Part shown: positions 21,646 to 32,529 of the stretch, in pieces
Numbering within the stretch: position 1 is the first letter of the stretch
How the letters are laid out: each line of letters starts with the position of its first letter
Source: Xanthostigma xanthostigma
Taxonomy: Eukaryota; Arthropoda; Insecta; Raphidioptera; Raphidiidae
DNA: 64,000 nt
Direction of reading: 5' to 3'
Assembly (NCBI GenBank): GCA_963575645.1
Contig: OY754464.1
Span: forward strand, 60,982,948-61,046,947
Translations under genes and position numbers: made by a program
Notes under the pieces: model-generated
The model's input: only the letters and a program-made list of their open reading frames with translations
Told to the model about the DNA's origin: nothing
Database searches by the model: none

Positions 21646-22720
21646 GTAATTAAATTGGCACCGACTTCAAAACTTTAATATTTTTCGTTTTTAGTGGCTT
21701 TTTTGAAGGAGGTTAATTGTTTTGTAAGTTATGTGAAATTTATTGACCTGTTTATACTTGAGTGTATGAAAACTACTGCGTTAGTTTTCATTTTTATATG
21801 ATATATAAATGTCTTGCCTTTATTACATTTTGCGGAGGCAATTGTATCCATTACATTACTTTTAATTATTTTCTCTCTCAAGGAGAATATCCGTTGCTCG
21901 TTTCTTGTAACGCTAACCAGACGCTCGTTTTGTTTTAATATCCCTATTTTGCGTTCCCATTACTTTTATGAGAGCATTTGTTCGAGAAAACACTCAAAAA
22001 ATATACATGATAATTTATATACTAAATGTTCAGTGAAGCTTTTTTAGTGAGAGATACAATTTGAAGCGGTTAAGTTTCCCTCCTTTCTTGTTTTGTACCA
22101 TTTTTTCACACGTATATATTCAAAATAATACTATATCACTATCATCCCCCAGGAGTCAATGACAACTTGCAAGGGGTCCATGTCAGCGAAAACAAAAAAA
22201 TTGGGGGTCCATTAAATAAAGATAAGGGTCAACGATAGTGGATCTCCTTACAAAAAAAAAGAAACAAATTGGACATCGTTAACCGAGGAGATATGTGAGA
22301 TTAAACCTAACTAAATTGATGCCAAATATTGAAAATTTATTATTAAAAGCATCAGGTTCATCCCTTACACAAAAAGCATTTTTTAGTTATTTTATGTAAC
22401 AGAAAGTAAATTTTAATTTGGTTCGTTTTAATTTCAATTTAATTAATAAACGTGTAAAATTTAACATGTGTTATTTTTTTAAGTTATTCACACTACACTT
22501 CACTACCGTTATAAATGTAAATCTTTCAAAGCGAGTAGCACTATACCGGCTGTCAAAAATACATTTGAAGTTAAATGAATTTGCAAAAAATCAATTTCAG
22601 ATAAGCAGGGGTCTACCCAAAACCGAAAAACAAGGCAAGTGGTCTACGAGACAAAAAAGTTCGGGGACCTCTGATCCAATCCATACAGTGGAAATTATTA
22701 ATGCAATAGTGAAAATCATT
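21646..22720. other. no gene seen
   Basis: AT-rich. The end of a hAT-like element may lie at 22600-22675 (GGGGACCTCTG, complement CAGAGGTCCCC), without a left partner. Open frames here are AT-rich and motif-free. Confidence 0.3.
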
Positions 22721-23191
22721 ATACATTGTAACCTCTTTATAACGCACTTCGTTATAATGAAAAACTCCATATAACGTAGAAATTCTTACAATTTGGTTGG
22801 TTTACCTTAAAACCCATACATTAATACCATATTTATAGCGCAACAGTCATTCTCTATTAGGAGGAAATATGTTCATATTTAGGCCTCAGCAAATATTTAC
22901 AGACGTAAAGAAGATGATTCTGAACCATCTCCAACTATTCAACAAGCACTTGATGTCGCCAAACATATCGAAAAATTCCTATTGTTTAATGAAGATGATT
23001 CCACCACATCCCAAGGCATGCATAATATACTTAATAAAACTCAAAACAAATATTGGCATAGCAAAAAATGTCAGGCAAAGTTAACAGACTGGATGTGTTT
23101 GGATAAATTAACCATATAACGAAAATTCTTTATAATGAAAAAAAAAAATGCTAGGTCCCTTGAGACTCGTTATAAAGAGGTTGCACTGTAC
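22721..23191 (+). mobile_element. pogo/Tigger-like transposon, internally deleted
   Basis: Ends are TACATTGTAACCTCTTTATAACG (left, from 22721) and the complement of TACAGTGCAACCTCTTTATAACG (right, to about 23191): the CAGTG-CAACCTCTTTATAACG terminus typical of Tigger/pogo elements, with TA at both outer edges. A second CGTTATAATGAAAAA-type motif lies inside each end. The 471-bp copy keeps only the C-terminal part of the transposase (22901-23119). Confidence 0.75.
22901..23119 (+). pseudogene. C-terminal fragment of a pogo/Tigger (jerky-family) transposase
   Basis: This frame is read without a start codon. It gives RRKEDDSEPSPTIQQALDVA, then KHIEKFLLFNEDDSTTS, a Q-M-N-I-L-x-K linker and YWHSKKCQAKLTDWM near the stop. 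The pattern (acidic EDDSEP lead, QALDVAKHIEKFLL, then a basic C-terminus ending KLTDWM/F) is characteristic of the tail after the DDE domain in Tigger/jerky transposases. The DDE catalytic domain and the N-terminal HTH are missing, so the element is dead. The frame remains open for 72 codons, suggesting the deletion is fairly young. The shorter ATG-started frame at 22869 is an out-of-frame shadow. Confidence 0.75.
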
Positions 23192-24469
23192 CTACTTAAA
23201 ATGCAATATACCCCGAAAAAAAACACACCTGACAAATAAAATTTTAATTAAGAAAATGGAAATTACATTAAGTCTTCAAAAATATCACCAACAGCTCAAC
23301 AGTATTATAAACAGTATAATAAGTGAAGTACAAACCCGATTTAAGGAATGAAGGGAGTGGGATTCAGCAATTAATAGAATATATTTAAAATGACACTTTT
23401 ATGGCTGAAATTTTACAAATTATTTTTGATAATTCTGGTGTGGCTGCTTGGAAGAAAAATCCCGAAGGCAGATAACTCCAGATGCTTCTTATGTATGTAC
23501 TTATAAATATTTCATAATATTATGTTGAAGGGATACTTATCTTCGAGATGCTATAAAACCTGAAACACCTGGACCCCGCATTATTTTTTATTTTTTTAAT
23601 CTTTTAGTTTTCTTAAAGAATAACTTCTTCCTAGACAAAAGAAAAATATGTTCCCAATTTTTTTTTTTTTTTTGGGCTTGTAATAGAGGAGTCACACTTA
23701 TTAACAACGGCATCTCTACACGCTGAACTATTCCCAAACTCCGAAAACATATGCGTTATTTTTGCAGTAGATCGAAATTTTGGCAAAACTAGTACCTAGA
23801 GATAAAAACACTATTTAAAATATATGATCGTGTCGTTTCTTTTTTTTATTGCAAGTATAATCACGCAACTACTAAAGTGTTAATTAAAACACCTTAAATA
23901 AAAAAATGTAAAGTGGCCCATTACGCACTAGTGCGGTAATGTTAAGCAATTCTACAGAATACACCACTGTTTATCGCTTGTTTTTTATAACCTACTACGT
24001 TAGTTCAGAAGTGAACTATAAAAGATTTTGTAAATGAAGTGAAAACCGACTAGTGCAAAAAAAAATACAGCTTCTGTGCCTGTTAAAACTCGTTAGCACT
24101 CGTTTTACACATATGTCACGACTCGCCGTAATATAACCCATTACGACACTAGGATATACAATCTACGGGTTTTTTTTTTATATTTAGTTTATGGCAAAAT
24201 GAATGTGTCGCAGTCCAAATAAGAAATCAATACACCCCGTTTATTCAGAACCTTCTTAAAACAAGTATGCTTTGATAGGTATTGAAAAACTATGTAAACC
24301 TTATAAACTTAGAGTACCCAACACATAAATTTCAACGTTCAAGTTTTTATGCTAATATAATATATAATACTTAAGGAAAAGTTCAGCAGAGAAGCGTAAT
24401 TTGTATTTTAAGGCAGATACTTTTACTGAGAACAACAATTATTTTTAATAAAAAGGAAAGTTATTGTTT
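23192..24469. other. no gene seen
   Basis: AT-rich. Around 23926-24135 CGCACTAGTGCGGTAATG and related words recall the GTGCGGCA repeats near 28.2-28.6 kb. Otherwise nothing recognised. Confidence 0.35.
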
Positions 24470-24720
24470 ATTTATTTGTCATTTGTTCACCCAAATCTCC
24501 TAAACTACTGAACCGATTAGAAAAATTCTTTCGCTATTTAAAAGCATGCTTCCTTCCAATTATTATGGGCGCTAATATTATTACACTAAGCCAAGGAAGA
24601 ACAGTGAGCTAAAATGAAAAGCGAGTTATGGATCCTTCAGGGATAACTCGATCGAGCCAGTGAACCGAGCGAGATCGCTCGTTAAAACTGGATTGTACGA
24701 TTGTACGAAGACAGTGAAGT
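24470..24720. repeat. Helitron-like internal fragment and shared repeat
   Basis: CTCCTAAACTACTGAACCGA followed by AAAATTCTTTCGCTA resembles internal Helitron sequence (compare 9806 and 53025). GTGAGCTAAAATGAAAAGCG recurs near 37888-37910. No termini found. Confidence 0.4.
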
Positions 24721-24932
24721 TATGTTTTAAGCATCATCTAAAACAATGTCTGTCGATTTTTTTTTTCTGCCATCTGTTAGCGAGCTAAGAATTTCCTCTG
24801 TATTTGTACCGCGACTCTATTTGTTTCTTCTTATCTTCATAATAGGCATGATGACAGTATAAAATAATCAAAGAATAAATGGTTTTACAGAAAAACATAA
24901 TATGTTGAAAGGATTCTAAAAAATGACCCAGT

Positions 24933-25530
24933 GTTAATATAAGCATTGAGATTAATAAGATTTTTAATAAAAGTATAAAATATACTGCAATCGGCCATGT
25001 TGACTGAAACACCAAATGACGTCACGCCTTCTTAAATCAAAAAAATATTAAGACTTGACTTCACCGTGTCGCTTAAATTTTTGTTGCGATCATTCACTTA
25101 TCTTCATTATTTAATTAGTTGATTTGTTGTTTCGTTTTTTTTATGATATTTTATAACACTTATCTCATGGGTTATTTTTGAGGTTAGTTAACTTGCAACT
25201 ACAAAAGAAAATCGTACTATTTTTACTACGAAGTACCTACTTTTAAGAAAGTACTTAATATATAAATCGTATCATTAAGTAAATTTACAAACCATTCTAA
25301 GAAATGCCTCTGCAACACAATTTTGCACCCATAAATACAACATCTAATGTCAACTGTTACTAAGGTGTGACGTCACAAGCGTTTTCGAATTACTTCAAAA
25401 TGGAAAGATAAAATGCAATAATTTGCGTTAAAATTTGATTTATTGCTGAAATTATGTTTTTTCGGAAATAGACGTGTAATCTGTATACATTATAGAACGG
25501 GATTTTAAAATCTGTCGTCATACCTATTAC
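24933..25530 (+). repeat. dispersed repeat, copy 1 (uninterrupted; empty site for the THAP element)
   Basis: Starts AATATAAGCATTGAGATTAA, includes TGACGTCACGCCTT, TTTGTTGCGATCATTCACTT, GGTTAGTTAACTT, CTTAATATATAAATCGTATC and ends ATAGAACGGGATTTTAAAAT. It is collinear with 29238-30350 except for the 543-bp insertion there. No coding region. Confidence 0.85.
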
Positions 25531-26029
25531 TTCGCTCACGCTTCTTCCATACTCGATCAGAATCACTCCTTTCTGTCACGTCTAAAGAAGCTTAATTCGT
25601 TTTTTAAACGTTTGACAGACAACTGACTTCTCCCGTCACACATTTTCCTTACACAGTGATAAGATTCATTCCTGCCCAACGCGCCTAAAGAAGTTTAACC
25701 TCATTGCTTATTTCGACGCTTCTTCGTTGTTTTTCTTTTATCTCTCTCTCTCTTTGTCCGTGAGTTTTCTGTCTTCTACTGCCGTGGCTTACGTTGGGAA
25801 GAAGAGTATATAAAAGATGCTCGCATAGCAAGAAGTTGAGACGGCGGTTTTAACTTTGCGACTCCAGAGCGGATTATTATATTTCATTTAGGCATTTCGA
25901 CGGAATATAAATAGCGTTCAAAGTTGTCATTAAATATTCTGTTTATATAGGTAGGTACTACTGGATTTATTTTCGAAAATATATCATGTAACGCACTTCA
26001 TTTTTAACAAAAAACGGAACACTTATGGA
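25531..26029 (+). promoter_or_regulatory. possible TATA-type core promoter at 25806-25815; otherwise no gene
   Basis: GAGTATATAAAAGATGC at 25804-25820 is a good TATA box. It is followed after a usual distance by a GC-richer segment (AGAAGTTGAGACGGCGG). It has no recognised gene downstream, so it could equally be a retrotransposon LTR or chance. CCTAAAGAAG-TTTAAC words repeat nearby (25585, 25685). Confidence 0.25.
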
Positions 26030-26850
26030 ATCAAATAAATAAAATTATCTACCAATTTTTTTCAGACTATAGGTATACCTATTGACAAAAAAATAAAAAA
26101 AATATAAATCAATATTTCACTAGATGACGTTTTAATCCGGATTGAAACGTCATCTAGTGAAATATTGATTTATATTTTTATTATTTTTTGACGTGATAAC
26201 GTCTTATAAATTGATGAAACACCGGCTGCATGCACGAAAAAGTGTAACGTTCCTAACGTTCCGCCTGACCCTGTGCGTGCTTTTCTCGAAAACGGCCCTA
26301 ACGATTTGGATGAAATTTACTGAAAAGGGATTTTGGGGGGCAAAAAATCGTTTTAGCTAGGTCTCATCTCTCGAAAAAATCGTTTTCATACAAATTTTAT
26401 CATTATAAAAATCAATTTTTTGACGTATGAAAATATTTAAATATTGTAAGTAGGTTTTGGAATTTTATATAAACAATGAAACAATTGTTTTCAAAATATT
26501 ATGACAGTTAATCTTTGAGACTTAAAATAAATACCTACGAAAGAAAGAAAGTTAAAAAAAAACAATTTTTATTATAGGTGGTGAGTAATTTCATTAAATA
26601 AAATTAACCTAAATTTGAAGCGAAAGATGCAATATCATAGATTCGAATTATTATAATTATTATATGTAGAAGAGAAATAGAACATAAATTACGTATTACG
26701 GAATACGTTATCACGTAAAACTATCGTCCGTAAACCGACTTGACAGACAACCAATTTTTTTTTTGTCAATATATATTAGTGTGAAAAAAATTGGTCGATA
26801 ATTTTATTTATTTGAAGAGTTGTATTCAGACTTTAATCAAAGATTTGACT
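26030..26850. mobile_element. MITE ('GAAACGTTAATG'-related) split by another element
   Basis: The outer arms are AATAAATAAAATTATC-TACCAATTTTT at 26035-26062 and the complement AATTGGTCGATAATTTTATT at 26790-26815. A small hairpin at 26100-26180 (ATATTTCACTAGATGACGTT arms around TTTAATCCGGATTGAAAC) lies just inside. The interior from 26190 to 26755 is a different repeat, also found alone at 57092-57690, so one element is nested in the other. Confidence 0.6.
26190..26755 (+). mobile_element. dispersed DNA element, copy 1 (partner at 57092-57690)
   Basis: Starts TTTTTGACGTGATAACGTCT and ends ACGTTATCACGTAAAACTAT-CGTCCGTAAACC, so ACGTGATAACGT forms short inverted termini. GCATGCACGAAAAAGTGTAACG, CTCGAAAACGGCCCTAACG and GGGATTTTGGGGGGC are shared with the second copy, and identity is high. 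No transposase. Superfamily unresolved. Confidence 0.7.
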
Positions 26851-27839
26851 TATGGAATCACTTTCGTGTTCATCCGTCCGTCTGTCACAGGCGATTTTCT
26901 ATTTGTCGTAAAAATTTGAAATTGGGCACAGATATAGAGTGTGGTGGCACAAATACAGACGTGAAGTATAAAAAGTAGAATTTTGATTTTGGGGCTTAAT
27001 TTCAGGGGGTAAATTCGGAAATGTAAAAAACATTTTTTTTTAAGATCATCGTTCAGGGTCCCAAATAAAAGCTTATTGAAGCACGAATTCAACAAATTAT
27101 AGTATGATGTATTTTTTCATTTTTTAAATATATTTTGCAGGAAAAACTGCAGTTAAAAATTGCTGAAAAAATGTATCAAAGCTGAAAAAATACTTGGTTT
27201 TTGAAAAGCCACAAAGTAATGTTATTAGTAAAATAATTACTTATGAATACCCAGTTTCTTTTTAATTAATAGAGTCTACAAAACAGTATCAAATACTGCC
27301 ATGACGCAAATTTAAGTTAGGGTTTGATATTTACCAAGCAAAGATTGCGACCCGCATAAATACGTCATACAAACACTACGGAACCTTATCATATGTGTCT
27401 CCAAGACGTTCTCGGCCGGGTTGTTTTTTGTAACCTGTCCCGAAATTTGACATACTGAATTTGACAACATTAGTCAAGACCATTTTAACGAAACTTCATT
27501 AGTCAAGATCGGTCTATCCGTTTCAGCTCTAGAGCGTATAACCTCCGGACATAGACACCATTTCATTTGCGTACCGCTGAATAATATCAAAATAAAAGAC
27601 GGAATTTGTCATTTTTATTAAAGCTCGAGAAATCGTAAATAAGTGCAACATTATTATTTTGAAAATTCACAAACAGATTCATATAAAGGTATCTTTTATA
27701 CTACTTTGTTTATTGAGAAACTAAGATCAAAGTTAGCATGTGATATAGTGGAACCTCATTTTCCCGTTCTCGATTAAATTATATATTCGTACCTGAAATC
27801 GTCTTCTGTCTAGAAAGGTAGTGTCAGATGTAGACACTA
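26851..27839. other. no gene seen
   Basis: AT-rich. GAAACTTCATTAGTCAAGATCGGTC near 27490 is a typical repeat phrase. Nothing coding. Confidence 0.3.
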
Positions 27840-28680
27840 ACTAAATATTGTTTTTATTACTCATGCGGGAAAAGTGGTATCTTTACGCATGCTGTTACGG
27901 TTGAAAAGTGACTATTTTCATTTGCGTGCACAAACTTTATTTTTATTACTCATGCGGGAAAAGTGTTATGTTTACGCACGCTGTTACGGTTGAAAAGTAG
28001 CTATTTTCATTTGTGTGCGGAAACTTTATTTGTCGCACTGAAATTATTGTTTGCCGCACGCAAATTCAGAGTTACCATAGTTACCAATACAATAACAATT
28101 TTAACTGAATTTTCAACTTTTTAATGATTTTAATTTTTATTACTTCTATTTTTTTTTTAATTCGTAATAAAATTTTAATTTAATTTAATTCGTAATAAAA
28201 AATAGTATGTGCAACTAGTGCGGCAAGTTGTCGACTGCCCACGAAAGCGAAGTTAAACGCACGAGCGAATGCCGCACTAGTTGCGCAATATACTATTTGC
28301 CACACTGAAATTATTGTTTACCGCACGCAAATTTCATTTGCGTGCGCAAACTTTATTTGTCGCACTGAAATTATTGTTTGCCGCACGCAAATTTCATTTG
28401 CGTGCGCAAACTTTATTTATCGCACTGAAATTATTGTTTGCCGCACGCAAATTTCATTTGCGTGCGCAAACTTTATTTGTCGCACTGAAATTATTGTTTG
28501 CCGCACGCAAATTCAGAGTTACCATAGTTACCAATAATGAATGTGACAGCAAAAACTGTGTATTTTAAAATTGAACATTTGTTCTGGGAATTTTAATTTA
28601 TTCGTAATGAAAAATAGTATGTGCAACTCGTGCGGCATTGTCGCACTTGTTGCACAATATAATATTTTCTTTTTTAAACA
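27840..28680. repeat. repeat block with GTGCGGCA hairpins and a 60-bp array
   Basis: TTTTTATTACTCATGCGGGA ... GTTACGGTTGAAAAGT occurs twice in tandem (27855-27920, 27940-28005). A hairpin at 28200-28315 has arms AATAGTATGTGCAACTAGTG / complement. A second, shorter one lies at 28612-28675. The 60-bp array lies between. The pieces look like one MITE family arranged head to tail. Confidence 0.7.
28302..28515 (+). repeat. 60-bp tandem repeat, ~3.5 units
   Basis: The unit contains CCGCACGCAAATTTCATTTG, CGTGCGCAAACTTTATTTGT and CGCACTGAAATTATTGTTTG, with a period of exactly 60 bp (units at 28321, 28381, 28441). Each unit holds the inverted word pair GCACGCAAA / TTTGCGTGC. Since 60 is divisible by three the array stays open and gives an artefactual 95-codon frame. 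Confidence 0.95.
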
Positions 28681-28782
28681 CGGTGTTCTGTCCAGTGCGC
28701 AGCTTATAAAATTTACGATATCTATACTACGGTTCGCTTATTCTGGATAGTGACTAATTCACTTATACTCCATAATCTCTAC

Positions 28783-29235
28783 TAATATATAATGCTGAAG
28801 AGTTTGTTTGTTTGGTTGAACGCGCTAATCTCAGGAACTACTGGTTCGAATTGAAAACTGTTTTATTTTGTTGGATAGCCCATTTATCGAGGAAGGCTAT
28901 AGGTTATATATCACGCTACGACCAATAGGAGCGGAGTAGATGAGTTTTTTAATTTCTTTTAAAGTGTTATCTACTTGTTCTTTTATTTATTTATTTATCA
29001 GTTATATTGTTATTATTTTATTCACTACTGTATGACTGCGACTACACAGTACCTCCTCTTCATTGCCGAAAATAAATATTATTATTATTTGCATTAATGA
29101 AAAATGTTGTAAATGTAACTCAAAATTTGTTCGTCCGACAAAACCTTTTGAACGGTAACTCCGATCATCATGAAATTTGGACACAATATTCATCTCGGTT
29201 AACTGAAATGAATGTGCGTACTCATGTCCCCTCCC
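28783..29235 (+). mobile_element. Helitron truncated at 3' end, with an insertion
   Basis: TACTAATATATAATGCTGAAG, TTTATCGAGGAAGGCTATAG, AGGAGCGGAG and GAACGGTAACTCCGATCATC identify the family of 5260-5598. The homology stops at about 29233 in CATGTCCCCTCCC, without the hairpin and CTAG. About 150 bp (28940-29092) interrupt it. Confidence 0.75.
28940..29092 (+). mobile_element. short retroelement-like insertion inside the Helitron
   Basis: Absent from other family members, where GGAGCGGAGCATCAATGAA is continuous. It ends CGAAAATAAATATTATTATT, a polyadenylation-like signal plus (ATT)n tail, so a SINE or truncated LINE end is likely. Confidence 0.5.
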
Positions 29236-29538
29236 ATAATATAAACATTGAGATTAATAAGATTTTTAATAAAATAAAAGTATAAAATACTGCAATTGGC
29301 CATTTTAACTGAAAGACCGAATGAAGTCACGCCTTTTTATTAAATCAAAGTTAGAGAATATAAAACTGGAAGTAAATAATCACCGTGTCGCAAAATTTTT
29401 GTTGCGATCATTCACTTCTGCATCATGTAATTAGTTGATTTTTTGTTTATTCGATTTTTTTGTGATATTTATAACACTTATGCCATGGTTATTTTTGAGG
29501 TTAGTTAACTTTAAACTAAAGAAAATACTTAATATATA

Positions 29539-30081
29539 CGCTAGGTAAGTATCTTTTGACAAGCGACTTTTGCGCCCTCTCGTGGTTTTTTTCTCTAATC
29601 TGGTACAGATGTTATACGTACATTTTAATAAGGATTAATTGTCGAATAAAATGGCTAAAAAGCTATTAAATCGGAAGTGCTGTGGTGTTGATTGTAAAGA
29701 TACACCAACTAAACATCCAGAATTACAATTCCACCGTTTTCCTGGATTTTCTTATGAATTAGAAAGAAAAAAATGGACTGCAGCAGTACGTCATCAAGGG
29801 TAATTAAATTTTATTTTACGTCCTGTAATCATTATTAAATACATGAAAAATATCATAATTATTATTATTTTGTTAACAAAAATAATATTAAAAAAAATTT
29901 AGAAAGTATAAAAATATATATCATTTATGTAGTTTTTTTACTGACATTTTGCATAAATATTTTGTTATAATTAAGAATAAAGCTGGTTTCCATGTGTTTG
30001 TAAGTTTTGGGTGAACCACTTTTGAAAAAAATCAAACACGAGATAGTGCGAACGTCGCGTGTCAAAGATACTTTCCTAGCG
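29539..30081 (+). mobile_element. THAP-bearing DNA transposon with TATA target duplication
   Basis: Terminal inverted repeats: CGCTAGGTAAGTATCTTTTG on the left and the complement of CGCTAGGAAAGTATCTTTGA on the right, continuing GACA-GCGAC. TATA flanks both ends (29535-29538, 30082-30085). Copy 1 of the host repeat (near 25259) has a single, uninterrupted AATATATAAATC here, so the insertion and its 4-bp duplication are directly shown. The 543-bp element contains one THAP exon and no catalytic domain. THAP domains occur in P-type and Kolobok-type transposases, but a TATA duplication is not the canonical target of either, so I leave the superfamily open. Confidence 0.8.
29651..29800 (+). CDS. 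THAP zinc-finger first exon (partial, within a transposon)
   Basis: The 50-codon frame reads MAKKLLNRKCCGVDCKD, then a short basic linker, LQFHRFPGFSYELERKKW and TAAVRHQG. It has the first half of a THAP (C2CH) zinc finger: the paired cysteines C-x(3-4)-C near residues 10-15, the FHRFP motif at about 28-32 and the invariant tryptophan at 42. The second C-x2-H pair and the closing AVPTIF-type box are missing. The frame runs into CAAGG-GTAATT, a plausible splice donor at 29800, where I recall THAP proteins often having an intron. No second exon is visible before the right terminus at 30081, so the element seems internally deleted. It could bind transposon ends as a truncated protein, but a half finger should not fold; more likely it is a fossil. 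Confidence 0.7.
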
Positions 30082-30350
30082 TATAAATCATATCATTAAG
30101 TAAATTTACATACATTTCTAAAAAATGCCTTTGAACCACAGATCTATACTCATAACTATAACATCTAATGTCAGCTGTCACAGAGACGTGACGTCACAAA
30201 CGTTTTCGCGATTACATCAAAATAGAAAAAATGCAATAATTTGCGTTAAAATGTAATTTATTGCTGAAATAATGTTTTTCTCGGAAATAGTAGACATATT
30301 GTACCTACATTATAGAACGGGATTTTAAAATCTGTCATCATGGCTATTAA

Positions 30351-30839
30351 GACTCAGAAATATTTCCATCGAAATTCATACGGTTTTCACGATTAGCTAG
30401 AGAAAGTATTGGAGAAAATCGATGCTCGTTTTCTGGCAATGTCGGATTGATATAGGATAATTGAGATTCCACTGTACGCCTTTAATGTAGTTCTTTGTTC
30501 TATATTCACAAATTCTGAAAGATGTTTGATATTTTATTTAGTATTCCTGCATACGCTTGAATTGTGAAAGCTCATGGAGCACCTGTTGTGTAAAAGTCAC
30601 AAATATTTAATAAGATTTTTCGAAAGACGTGGTACATTCAGGAACAAAAGTAATAAATTGTTTGCCGTTGTTTTTACGGAATCCTTATGGCTTAGCTACC
30701 ACTTAAAAGTTTGAAAACAGTAGCAAATGTTTAAATAAAGGGTTTTTTAAAACCATATCAATAAATAAAATGAAGCCCTCAGTTTCCAGGTTCTAATCCG
30801 AGAACTGGTTAAAATTTTCAATTTATTATTAAAATATAA
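30351..30839. other. no gene seen
   Basis: AT-rich; GAAATTCATACGGTTTTCAC at 30370 is shared with 2735. Nothing coding. Confidence 0.3.
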
Positions 30840-31330
30840 TCTATATATATAAAATTCTCGTGTCACAGTTTTCTTTGCCATACTCCTCCGAAACGGCTTG
30901 ACCGATTTTGATGAAATTTTTTGTGCTTATCCGGTATCTATGAGAATCGGCCAACATCTATTTTTCATCCCCCTAAATGTTAGGGGTAGTCCACCCCTAA
31001 TTTTTTTTTTTATTTTTTAGACAAAATTTTTAATTTCTATTTTTTTATGATACAACATACAAAAATACATACAATCCTCAATTTTCACCCTTCTACGATC
31101 AACCCTTATTTTTTAATAGCCATTTTAGTAATTTAATCATTTTTCCTCTCCGGTCGAAAACTGATCAATCGTCATTTAATTAGTTATCCCCGCCAGATGT
31201 CTACAGGTGTCACTTCGCCAACATCTATTTTTCATCCCCCTAAATGTTAGGGGTAGTCCACCCCTAAATTTTTTTTCTTCCTTCCCCATTCGTTCTTTTG
31301 CACCCGGGTGAAACCGGGCGGGACCGCTAG
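30840..31330 (+). mobile_element. non-autonomous Helitron (491 bp) with internal duplication
   Basis: Begins TCTATATATATAAAATTCTC after A30839 and ends in the hairpin CCCGGGTGAAACCGGGCGGG-ACCGCTAG before T. The 5' body GTGTCACAGTTTTC...CCGAAACGGCTTGACCGA differs from the family of 5260, while the 3' end is the same. GCCAACATCTATTTTTCATC through GGGGTAGTCCACCCCTAA is present twice (about 30950 and 31218). Confidence 0.85.
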
Positions 31331-31939
31331 TATGATACAATAGTAATAGTATGGTTGGAAAATTCCTAATTGATTTTTTTGTACGTGATGTATTTTTTCT
31401 TTACGTGGAATAAAATTATTATTATTATTAATAAACTGAAAATATGAATTGTTACCAGGTACAAATAACTCGAGCTGTTGATGGCCTTAAATAATTAAAT
31501 AGTATGTATAATAATTATAACAGGACTTCTGTTTCTAATTTAGTTTTCCTGTCGTTTTTGAGTCCTGTATGAAAAACTATGTTTCAAGAAATGTTTTAAT
31601 CATTTAAATGTGAAACATCTAATGGCGACTTGGCAGTAGAACCGTGCAATTAGCGCGACACTTTTATGGGAGGACGTTATGTTTGTGTGCGTTGAATTAA
31701 ACATGGCATTTAAGGCGAAATTTAGTTACTAGTTCAGCTTCCTAGTTACTTAATATTTCGTTAGATGACAGCGCATAACGCTTGCTGTGTGTATGCGTTG
31801 GATTGTAACATGGCTTTTGTTGACGGGAACATCTAACAGATTTATTAGTTACCAGAACAGTCACTGGCGCTGCTAGTAACTTAAAATTGCAGTCTCCATA
31901 GGGCTTTATGAAGTATCCGTAGAGTGTCTATAGGGTTTT
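31331..31939. repeat. dispersed repeat fragment (partner at 45150-45350)
   Basis: GTGAAACATCTAATGGCG, GTGTGTATGCGTTGGA, AACATGGC-TTTGTTGA and GGCGAAATTTAGTTACTAG are shared, in order, with 45150-45350. Upstream of 31600 nothing is recognised. No gene. Confidence 0.6.
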
Positions 31940-32185
31940 AGGAAGTGTACGCACGTTCACCCTAGTTTACCGAGATGAATGTTGTGTTCAAATTTCATGA
32001 TGATCGGAGTTACATTTTGCAACATTTTTCATTGATGCTCCGCTCCTATTGGTCGTAGCGTAATATTATTATATAGCCTATAGCCTTCCTTGATAAATGG
32101 ACTATCCAACAAAAAAAAATTATTCGAACCAGTAGTTCCTGAGAAAAGCGCGTTCAACCAAACTCTTCACTTTATATATTAGTTT
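31940..32185 (-). mobile_element. Helitron 5' fragment, minus strand
   Basis: On the minus strand it reads ACTAATATATAAAGTGAAGAG, GAACGCGC-TTTTCTCAGGAAC, AGGAAGGCTATAGGC, AATAGGAGCGGAGCATC, GTAACTCCGATCATCATG. It stops before the CTAG end. Confidence 0.75.
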
Positions 32186-32237
32186 AAACTATGATATTAT
32201 ATTGCTCTTGATTATTTCTCTGCCAAACTGAAATCTA

Positions 32238-32265
32238 CTCGGGCGAAGTCCGGCCGGAAAGCTAG
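32238..32265 (+). mobile_element. isolated Helitron 3' terminus
   Basis: CTCGGGCGAAGTCCGGCCGG, then AAAGCTAG with a following T at 32266: a Helitron hairpin and CTAG end. No matching 5' end was found just upstream. Confidence 0.5.
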
Positions 32266-32529
32266 TGTTTAATAAATGAAAACAATATTGCTTCTGAGTG
32301 TAGGTTAGCATAATATGATATAAATAATTCATAGACAACGTTCATATTTATTGCAGTGCATGTTACATTATGCACATTGCACATGCAGCTATGATATACA
32401 TATAATGCTGTCTATATAGAATAGAATATACTCGTGTAATACGATATTCATTTTATAAGTCAATAAGTCATCTTAACCTTGCAGCAAAGACCAAATATTT
32501 CAGCTAAAGCATGGAAGGTTGTTTGCTAT
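32266..32529. other. no gene seen
   Basis: AT-rich, nothing recognised. Confidence 0.3.

Larger units (their letters stand above)
29238..30350 (+). repeat. dispersed repeat, copy 2, interrupted by the THAP element
   Basis: Collinear with copy 1 at 24933-25530, from ATAAACATTGAGATTAATAA to ATAGAACGGGATTTTAAAAT, with the 543-bp element 29539-30081 inserted at TATA. Confidence 0.85.

Noticed and set aside
28302-28515. CRISPR array
   Set aside because: Directly adjacent identical units with no unique spacers, in a eukaryotic genome.
28281-28568. 95-codon frame with repeated LKLLFAARKFHLRAQ
   Set aside because: A 60-bp tandem array gives a 20-residue period automatically; no evidence for expression.
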